From NCBI GenBank assembly GCA_019116905.1, contig DXAQ01000049.1:1-36937 (forward strand): a stretch of DNA of 36,937 nucleotides. Direction: 5' to 3'. Below the pieces are notes generated by a model, which searched no databases, was not told where the DNA came from, and saw only the letters and a program-made list of their open reading frames with translations. Shown one piece after another: positions 30,252 to 36,937 of the stretch. Within the stretch, counting starts at the first letter, position 1; each line of letters begins with the position of its first letter. This DNA is from Candidatus Mucispirillum faecigallinarum. Lineage in GTDB: Bacteria; Chrysiogenota; Deferribacteres; Deferribacterales; Mucispirillaceae. The position numbers were made by a program, and so were the translations under genes.

Positions 30252-30992
30252 ATGATTATTTTATTTTCACCAAGCGAAAGCAAAACAAAACTTGATGAAT
30301 TTGGCAGTATATGCAGCGACAGCTTTATTTTTAATAAGCTTTATGAAAAAAGAATGGAGGCTGTTAATATATATAATAATTATATTAACAGCCATAAGGC
30401 AGATGAGCTTTTAGATATTTTTGGTATAAAGGATATTGAAGAAATAAAGCAGTATCAAAATGATATTTTTAAAAGCGCCACATGTACTGCTATTAAAAGA
30501 TACAGCGGGGTAAGTTATACTTACCTTGCTTTTAATTCTTTAAATGAAGATGCTCAAAAATATATTTTAGATAATGTTATAATTTTTTCAAACCTTTTTG
30601 GCCCAGTTTCAGCAAATGACAAGCTTCCCTTTTATAAATTAAAGCAGGGAGCAAAAATAGAAAATTTTGCTTTTGAAACATATTATAAAAAAGTATTTTC
30701 TAACTCATTAGATGAATATATAAACTCTCAAGATATAGTTGATTTGCGGGCAGGGTTTTATGAAAAATTTTATAAAATAAATAAACCATACCTTACTTTT
30801 AAATTTATAAAAAATGGAAAAGTAGTAAGCCATTTTGCAAAAGCATATAGAGGTATTCTTTTAAAAACAATGGCAGAAAATAATATTATTAAAAGCTGCG
30901 ATATACTTTCATGTCTGCCTGCAGCTCTTGAAATAATAGATAAAAACAAGCATGGCTTAAAAGAAGAAATAGTTTTAAATGTATTAGATTAA
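30252..30992 (+). CDS. yaaA: YaaA family (DUF328) peroxide stress-like protein
   Basis: N-terminal MIILFSPSESKT; YSGVSYTYLAFNSL, FGPVSANDKLPFYKLKQG, DLRAGFYEKFYKI. Confidence 0.85.
   Translation: MIILFSPSESKTKLDEFGSICSDSFIFNKLYEKRMEAVNIYNNYINSHKADELLDIFGIKDIEEIKQYQNDIFKSATCTAIKRYSGVSYTYLAFNSLNEDAQKYILDNVIIFSNLFGPVSANDKLPFYKLKQGAKIENFAFETYYKKVFSNSLDEYINSQDIVDLRAGFYEKFYKINKPYLTFKFIKNGKVVSHFAKAYRGILLKTMAENNIIKSCDILSCLPAALEIIDKNKHGLKEEIVLNVLD
30359..30393. repeat. 13-bp perfect inverted repeat inside yaaA
   Basis: GGCTGTTAATATA-tataataat-TATATTAACAGCC. Confidence 0.85.
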
Positions 30993-32011
30993 TCTTTAAA
31001 AAATAACCCTAATTCATCAAGCCTTGAATTACACCTTAAAAACTGGCGTTCAAAAGATGTTTCCATAAGCTCCTGTGGAAATATATTTTCATTAATCTGC
31101 CCATTAAAAAAAAGTTTTGTATCATGATAATAGCAGTGGTCAATAAATATTGTAAACCTAAGAGCATCATTTATTTTTGTAAATGGTTTAAAACCTGTTA
31201 TAAATACTGCATCAAATGTTTTAGGTATTACAAAAAATTTAAAAGGGTGGTTATTCTGCAGTGTTACTATTAAATCATTAAAATCTACAAGCAGCTTATC
31301 TTTTTTAGGCTCATAAGTTTCTGCCACTTCTTGAAATGATTTATTAGAAAATACAGCCTGCCATGCAGCTAAATTAATTCTAAAACTTTTACCCTCTACT
31401 GTAATTGTATCAAAAGTATTTGAAATAATACCTAACTCTCTTGCAAACTGTGTAGTATCAAATTTACCACCGCCAAGCTCCTTTGGCAGCCTGTTAGATG
31501 TGGTAATAATAGTAGTGCCGTCATTAATACTGTCTATAAACCTGGCAGCCATACGAGTAGTTGCAGGGTCATCTAAATCAAACTCATCTATAAGTAATAA
31601 ATCAATTGGTTTAAAATATTCTATTGTTTTTTCAAGCCCTGAATAGTTCATAAAATAAGTTAATTCTAAAAAACTCATAAAAGCTTTACTGCCTTTAAAA
31701 TTATGGAAACATGCAGAAAGCAGGTGAGTTTTACCTATTCCATAAGTACCATCAATATAAATATTTTTAGCAATTTTTTCATGTTTTTGTTTTTTAGAAA
31801 AAAAAGAACGTTTTTTTGCTTTTTTTTCTTTATTAGAAATACTGCGTAATAACTCTTTTAATGCTGCCTGAGAAGGATATGCAGCATCATCATGGTAATT
31901 ATCAAATGTGCAGTCTTTAAATTTTGGATGAGGGCGAAGTTCGCTGAAACACTCATCAATTGAAACATTAAAATTTATTGTGTTGATATCTTTGCAATTA
32001 TAGTTTATCAT
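30989..32011 (-). CDS. ZapE/AFG1-like P-loop ATPase
   Basis: Walker A GTYGIGKTHLLSACFH, Walker B LLLIDEFDLDDPATT, TTSNRLPKELGGGKFDTTQFARELG. The track ORF starts at 32065, but M19 (start 32011) avoids an odd hydrophobic extension. Confidence 0.85.
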   Translation of the reverse strand: MINYNCKDINTINFNVSIDECFSELRPHPKFKDCTFDNYHDDAAYPSQAALKELLRSISNKEKKAKKRSFFSKKQKHEKIAKNIYIDGTYGIGKTHLLSACFHNFKGSKAFMSFLELTYFMNYSGLEKTIEYFKPIDLLLIDEFDLDDPATTRMAARFIDSINDGTTIITTSNRLPKELGGGKFDTTQFARELGIISNTFDTITVEGKSFRINLAAWQAVFSNKSFQEVAETYEPKKDKLLVDFNDLIVTLQNNHPFKFFVIPKTFDAVFITGFKPFTKINDALRFTIFIDHCYYHDTKLFFNGQINENIFPQELMETSFERQFLRCNSRLDELGLFFKD

Positions 32012-32057
32012 AATGAAACATATTATATGATTTTTAAAAATAATCAAGGAGTTTATT

Positions 32058-32825
32058 ATGCTCAAACAAATATCTGATATAGTATTAGAAGCAGGATGTA
32101 TTGTTAAAGAGGGTTTTTATTCTGCAAAAAATATAAATCATAAAGGGGAAGTTGATTTAGTTACTGATTTTGATATCAGGACAGAAAATTTTTTAAAAGA
32201 AAAACTTCAAAAAGTATTTCCTTCATTTACTATCATAGGGGAAGAAACAAGTGCCGAAGGCAGCTACCCAGCTGAAAATGTTATTTTTATTGACCCAATA
32301 GACGGTACAACAAATTTTGTACATGGTGTTCCATTTGTGGCAGTATCTGTTGGTGTTATTACTGATTCTGAAACAAAATACGGTGTTGTATATAACCCAA
32401 TACTAGATGAACTTTATTCTGCAGAAACTGGTAAAGGTGCTTTTTGTAACGGCTCGCCTTTAAAAGTTTCAGATAATGCATCTTTAATTAATTCATTAGT
32501 TGCAACAGGTTTCCCTTATAAAAAAGATAACCTGCCATATTTAATGAAAGTATTAGAAGAAGTATTAAAATCAACACAAGGCATAAGGCGTGCAGGTGCT
32601 GCATCTCTTGATTTATGCTACACTGCAAAAGGTATTTATGACCTTTATTATGAAACAAGATTACAGCCATGGGATATGGCAGGCGGAATAATTATAGTCA
32701 GGGAAGCAGGTGGTATTGTAACAAAACTTGACGGCAGATATCACGATATGGACGATGACAGCCTTATTGCATCTAACGGCTTAATACATAAAGAATTTCT
32801 AAATATATTAAATGAAATAAAATAA
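32058..32825 (+). CDS. suhB: Inositol-1-monophosphatase family protein (SuhB-like)
   Basis: GEETSAEGSYPAENVIFIDPIDGTTNFVHGVPFVAVSVGV and WDMAGGIIIVREAGGIVT motifs. Confidence 0.93.
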   Translation: MLKQISDIVLEAGCIVKEGFYSAKNINHKGEVDLVTDFDIRTENFLKEKLQKVFPSFTIIGEETSAEGSYPAENVIFIDPIDGTTNFVHGVPFVAVSVGVITDSETKYGVVYNPILDELYSAETGKGAFCNGSPLKVSDNASLINSLVATGFPYKKDNLPYLMKVLEEVLKSTQGIRRAGAASLDLCYTAKGIYDLYYETRLQPWDMAGGIIIVREAGGIVTKLDGRYHDMDDDSLIASNGLIHKEFLNILNEIK

Positions 32826-32837
32826 TATTTTAATTAA

Positions 32838-32877
32838 CTTCCCAGGTCTGTATATATAAAATATCAGACTTGGGAAG
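32838..32877. terminator. Bidirectional hairpin between convergent suhB and torD-like genes
   Basis: CTTCCCAGGTCTG / CAGACTTGGGAAG, 13-bp stem with one G-U pair; no strong U-tract. Confidence 0.6.
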
Positions 32878-32880
32878 AAT

Positions 32881-33513
32881 TTATATGTCTAAATAATCAT
32901 ATTCTATATATTTTTTCAATATAGATGCTGTTTCAAAATAAAGTCTGCTTTTATCATACTTTTTTAAATCTAAAACTAAATAATGCAGCAGCGGAAGTAT
33001 ATGTTCATTTATAAAATTATACTGAATATCAATATTATTGATTTCATTATAATTATGGCTATTATTAATATTATTTAAAATCTCTTTATTTTTTAAAGAA
33101 ATATAAGATAATTCTGCAGAAATATGGTCTTCCTGCTCTTTAAAATTATCAGATAAAGAAAGCTTATCTTTTGCATATATTTCAAGTACAATATCTCTTT
33201 TTTCGCCCATAATAAGCCCGGTATTATCAAGATATATTGATTCAACAGGGCATAATATCTTACCATAAGCTCCAGATATAAATAATGAAGTATATATCCT
33301 GTTTAATTCTTCTGCATTATTGTTTTTTAAAAAATTTATAACAAAATTAAGGCTTTCTTCTAAACTATCATCATGCACCTGTTTTGCAAAGTCAATAAGC
33401 TTTGAAAACAGGTTGATGATAATTTCCTTAAAATCATTATTTAAAGGATATGCAAATATTTTAGAAAAGACGGCATAATCTTTATACCGTCTTTCATATA
33501 ACTTCTTTTCCAT
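32881..33513 (-). CDS. TorD/DmsD-type molybdoenzyme chaperone
   Basis: All-helical 210 aa; AEELNRIYTSLFISGAYGKILCPVESIYLD...EDHISAELSYISLKNKE; 1-nt overlap (TAATG) with the ferredoxin subunit gene. Confidence 0.82.
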   Translation of the reverse strand: MEKKLYERRYKDYAVFSKIFAYPLNNDFKEIIINLFSKLIDFAKQVHDDSLEESLNFVINFLKNNNAEELNRIYTSLFISGAYGKILCPVESIYLDNTGLIMGEKRDIVLEIYAKDKLSLSDNFKEQEDHISAELSYISLKNKEILNNINNSHNYNEINNIDIQYNFINEHILPLLHYLVLDLKKYDKSRLYFETASILKKYIEYDYLDI

Positions 33514-34205
33514 TATTTCACTTTATATTTAGCTTTTAATAAAATATTTGGCTTATGCAGATTTATTTTTTCAATATTATTAAAGTTAGCAGTAGAAGTA
33601 ACTGCATCTTTATATTTTATTTTTAATTCTTCAATAGGACCAGCATCTAATGCTCTTGCTGGGCAGATTGCTACACATGCAGGTTTTAAACCTTCTTTTA
33701 TTCTGCCAATACATAAGTTACATTTAGTCATACGTGGCCTTGCAGGGTCTTCTTCTGCATAATCTGCATAATTTTTATCATAATACTGAGGAGCACCCCA
33801 TGGACATTCTGCTTCACAGCTGCCGCAGGAAATACATATAGTCCTATCTGCCTGAACAATACCAAACTCACTGTCTTTACTGATAGCTTCTACAGGGCAT
33901 GCAGGAATACATGCAGGGTTTGTACAGTGGTTGCAGGAAATAGAAAGGTTAGTCATTTTTAATGCAGGAAAAGAGCCTTCTATTGTTTGAGATACCCGCC
34001 TCCAGTTTTCTTTCATATAGTATTTGCTGCATTCTTCCATAGATGGAAGGTTAACTTTATTATCTTTTGTATAGTCTGTATTAATATCGTATTGATGAAT
34101 ATTTATATCGCCTCTTAAATTTTCGTTATTTTCTTTGCAGGCAATCATACATGCTTTACATCCAACGCATCTTGTTTCATCAAAATAAAAACCCCATTGA
34201 TTCAT
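33513..34205 (-). CDS. DmsB-like 4x[4Fe-4S] electron-transfer subunit
   Basis: CVGCKACMIAC, CNHCTNPACIPAC, CISCGSCEAEC, CNLCIGRIKEGLKPACVAIC: four cluster motifs. Confidence 0.93.
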   Translation of the reverse strand: MNQWGFYFDETRCVGCKACMIACKENNENLRGDINIHQYDINTDYTKDNKVNLPSMEECSKYYMKENWRRVSQTIEGSFPALKMTNLSISCNHCTNPACIPACPVEAISKDSEFGIVQADRTICISCGSCEAECPWGAPQYYDKNYADYAEEDPARPRMTKCNLCIGRIKEGLKPACVAICPARALDAGPIEELKIKYKDAVTSTANFNNIEKINLHKPNILLKAKYKVK

Positions 34206-34214
34206 AATTTTCTC

Positions 34215-36878
34215 CTAATTTGGTTTTTGTAAACTTACTTCGCAAAGGTTACCGCCAGCAGCAAAACCGCCGGATTTGTTTGTAAACTGATGTGTTACTG
34301 GGTCGCCTGCACCAGATTCCATATCAACAGTTAAAGTGGAAACACATGCACCTAAATCAACAGGAGTAACCACTTCTTTATATTCACCTTTGCCAGAAAC
34401 ATCAAAATAAGCAGTATATGTTTCTTCGCTGCTTGGAGTATATATTCTACCTTCATTAATAATAACTACACCAGGCATAGGGCGTATACTTACAAGAGCA
34501 GGCAGCTTAATGCACCCATAATCATTATACACATATACCATATCACCGTCTTTTATACCACGTGCTTTTGCGTCAACTTCTGATATTTCAGCACAGTTTT
34601 GATATGTGTTTTGCAGTAATGGTACAGTGTCAAATGTAGAGTGAGCTCTATGGATTACGTGAGGAGTAATAAACTGTAAGCCATAAGTAACACCTTTACG
34701 GCTTTTACCTTTCTTTAATATTGTTTCGTATCCTTCTTTAAGAGGAATATATCTAGGGCCGTAAACTGCATGCTGAGCTCTTTGCCTCATTGCCATATAT
34801 GGAGAATAAAAGTTTATTCTGCCTGTATCTGTTGGAAATTCTCCTGCTTTATAACTCATTGTATCAACATAAGTTTTATCAAGTGGAGTAGGCAGCTGGT
34901 ATTCAGCCATTTGCACCATAGTGTCATATTCAGGCATATTTCTTTTTGGGTTAATATTTGCATAACCTTTTGGAAATTCTGCTTTTGTCCATTGAGCTTT
35001 CATTATTTCTTCATCAGTATATTCTTTTAATTCTATACCTAATTCTTTGCAAATAAGGCGTGTAATTTCTCTATCAAGTTTGCAGTCATAAAGAGGGTCA
35101 GATACTTTATTTGCAACATCTAATTCACAGTTCATTTGCCCGTATGTAAAAAATGACTGCTCTAAATTCATAGCAGCAGGAAGAATAATATCTGAATATT
35201 TAGCAGTTGTGCTCATCTGCTGTTCATAACATACTACATATTTAACTTTTTTAAAAGCTTCCAGTTTTCTATTAACATTTGCTTTTTGAGTAAAGAAATC
35301 GCCAGAGCCTTCACCTTTTATTACCATTTCAATATGAAGTCTTGGGTCATCACCTAAATCAATATTATTTAACAATTTTACATCATCTTTTAACTGTTCT
35401 GCTGTTCTTGCATCTCTGCCTGTTAATATAACTTCTGGCAAAGAGAAAATAGAAAATTTAATAGAGCCGTATTTTTTAGCATCAGTTAAAGGAGGATTTT
35501 TGCCTATTTTAATTTTGTAGCCGTCGCTTGGTGCAATCATACCAAACCCACCGCCGCGTCTTGCAATATTTCCTGTCATTGCAGATAAGGCAATTAAAAA
35601 CCATGAATAATATAATCCACTATTAGTTCTTTGTGCGCCACCAGTTGTCCAGCCGCAGAAAAATGATGCTGCACTGGCTTTGCCATATTCTAATGCAAGG
35701 TTTTCTATAATTTCTGCAGTTGTACCTGATAACGATGCTGCCCAGTTAAGCACACCTTTATAGTCCTTATGCTCTTTTTCAAGGCTTTCAAGATATTCTA
35801 CAAAAGATTCACCAGCAGGCACTTTAAAAGTCTGCCCCTTATATGGCTCTTTTGTTACAGGGTTTTCAAGTGATGAGTTACTGATAACTGTATCATTTGG
35901 AAAAAAACCAAATGTATATTCTTTTAAAAATTTTTCGTTATATAATTTTTTCTTATAAAGCACGTAAGCCATAGCTGCAAGCACAGCACCATCTGTTCCA
36001 GGTCTTACTGCGATAAAACCAGGTACTTTGCCAATACCTGTGCTGTATGTTGCTGCTGTATCTGTATACCTGCTGTCTACAACTACAATAGGAATACCAG
36101 CTTCTTTTGCTTTTGTTAAAAAGAAAGTTAAATGTGGCTGAGTAGTTCTTGTATCTGTTGACCAGATAATTATTAATTTAGAGTTTAATACATCAATAGC
36201 AGGGTTGCCTTGAACTTTTGCACCAAGAGCCGCATACATTGCGTCCATTTGGTTGCCTGCTGAATGGTGGCCGTATATATCAAGAGTTGTGCCTAAATAT
36301 TGAGCAGGAGAACTGCCTGTTGCAAAAACTGGAAGATAACCAAGTTCTTTTTCTCTTTCTTTCATTTCTTTAAGATATGATGCAACTGTTTTTGCTGCTT
36401 CTTCCCAGCTTATGCGTACAAACCCTGTAACATCGCCTCTTTCTTTTGTCTGTTTCATAGGGTATTTAATTCTATTAGGAGCATATAAACGTTTTTTCTC
36501 AGAAAGACCACGTGGACATGCTCTGCGCTGGCGCATAAATAAATCTTCATCTTTTTCTTTTGAATTTTCTCTTGGTATATCACCCATGGAAGTGATATTT
36601 ACTACTCTGCCATTTTTAACGTATGCTTTTAATAAACATGAACCATGGCAGTGGATTCTATGATGAGTGTTAATAACTTTTAATGAAGTATCAAAAGTAG
36701 TGTCAGGATTTTGAATCAATGGCTGTTCTGAAGTAACATTATCCATTATTTTTTCACTTACTGCTGTTTCTTCTGGTTTTTTCTTAGACGTGCAGGCAGT
36801 AAGCAGTAGTGCAGCACTTCCTTTTAAAAGTGTTCTGCGGGTAATACTACTATTATCTGCTTGATTATTTTTTCCCAT
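34215..36878 (-). CDS. Molybdopterin-dependent oxidoreductase, DmsA-like catalytic subunit (Tat signal, putative lipoprotein)
   Basis: Tat motif SITRRTLLKGSAALLLTAC; FS0 region HHRIHCHGSCLLKAYVKNG...RACPRGLSEKKRLYAPNRIKYPMKQ; MoCo domain motifs (VVDSRYTDTAATYS, RPGTDGAVLAAMAYVLY, ARGIKDGDMVYVYNDYG). Confidence 0.92.
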   Translation of the reverse strand: MGKNNQADNSSITRRTLLKGSAALLLTACTSKKKPEETAVSEKIMDNVTSEQPLIQNPDTTFDTSLKVINTHHRIHCHGSCLLKAYVKNGRVVNITSMGDIPRENSKEKDEDLFMRQRRACPRGLSEKKRLYAPNRIKYPMKQTKERGDVTGFVRISWEEAAKTVASYLKEMKEREKELGYLPVFATGSSPAQYLGTTLDIYGHHSAGNQMDAMYAALGAKVQGNPAIDVLNSKLIIIWSTDTRTTQPHLTFFLTKAKEAGIPIVVVDSRYTDTAATYSTGIGKVPGFIAVRPGTDGAVLAAMAYVLYKKKLYNEKFLKEYTFGFFPNDTVISNSSLENPVTKEPYKGQTFKVPAGESFVEYLESLEKEHKDYKGVLNWAASLSGTTAEIIENLALEYGKASAASFFCGWTTGGAQRTNSGLYYSWFLIALSAMTGNIARRGGGFGMIAPSDGYKIKIGKNPPLTDAKKYGSIKFSIFSLPEVILTGRDARTAEQLKDDVKLLNNIDLGDDPRLHIEMVIKGEGSGDFFTQKANVNRKLEAFKKVKYVVCYEQQMSTTAKYSDIILPAAMNLEQSFFTYGQMNCELDVANKVSDPLYDCKLDREITRLICKELGIELKEYTDEEIMKAQWTKAEFPKGYANINPKRNMPEYDTMVQMAEYQLPTPLDKTYVDTMSYKAGEFPTDTGRINFYSPYMAMRQRAQHAVYGPRYIPLKEGYETILKKGKSRKGVTYGLQFITPHVIHRAHSTFDTVPLLQNTYQNCAEISEVDAKARGIKDGDMVYVYNDYGCIKLPALVSIRPMPGVVIINEGRIYTPSSEETYTAYFDVSGKGEYKEVVTPVDLGACVSTLTVDMESGAGDPVTHQFTNKSGGFAAGGNLCEVSLQKPN

Positions 36879-36889
36879 TTTTTACCCCC

Positions 36890-36910
36890 ATATATAACTC
36901 AGTTATATAT
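36890..36910. repeat. Perfect 21-bp palindrome upstream of the DmsA-like gene
   Basis: ATATATAACT-c-AGTTATATAT, perfect 10-bp arms with 1-nt centre, 12-32 bp upstream of the minus-strand start at 36878. Confidence 0.85.
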
Positions 36911-36937
36911 TAAATACACACATATATATAATATAAT

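Noticed and set aside
34770-36663. Plus-strand ORFs 34770..35030 and 36412..36663
   Set aside because: Antisense to the molybdoenzyme gene; no start context or recognisable domains.
1-36937. CRISPR arrays, transposases, integrases, toxin-antitoxin or phage genes
   Set aside because: None seen; the gene content is housekeeping plus respiratory and iron-uptake functions.

Overview
This is a compact, AT-rich bacterial chromosomal window with about 31 supported protein genes, one tRNA-Leu(CAG) and several intrinsic terminators. It contains mostly core genes: IHF/HU plus a MerR regulator, an EF-G-like GTPase, an RRM protein, a Feo iron-uptake cluster (DtxR-FeoA fusion, FeoB, Cys-rich FeoB-associated peptide), dnaG-rpoD, ogt, a molbindin, tRNA-Leu, mreBCD-mrdA-rodA, a TIGR03960-type radical SAM protein, a TIGR02757-type protein and thioredoxin. 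It continues with a heat-shock operon (hsp20-dnaJ-hspR-clpB), a TonB-like protein, an AhbD/NirJ-like radical SAM/SPASM protein, an acetate/succinate CoA-transferase, yaaA, a ZapE/AFG1-like ATPase, an inositol monophosphatase and a Tat-dependent molybdoenzyme operon (DmsA-like, DmsB-like, TorD-like). Gene content and composition resemble a Gram-negative anaerobe of the Deferribacteres type (possibly Mucispirillum-like); this is inference from memory, not a search. I found no CRISPR array, prophage, transposase or clearly novel defence system. The best leads are: (1) a HAIR-like inverted repeat overlapping a sigma70-like -35 upstream of the hsp20-dnaJ-hspR-clpB operon; (2) a DmsA-like catalytic subunit with a His in place of the first FS0 cysteine, a Tat signal with a lipobox, and no DmsC gene after it; (3) a perfect 21-bp palindrome just upstream of that gene; (4) a perfect 13-bp inverted repeat inside yaaA; (5) an unlisted 55-aa Cys-rich FeoB-associated peptide.
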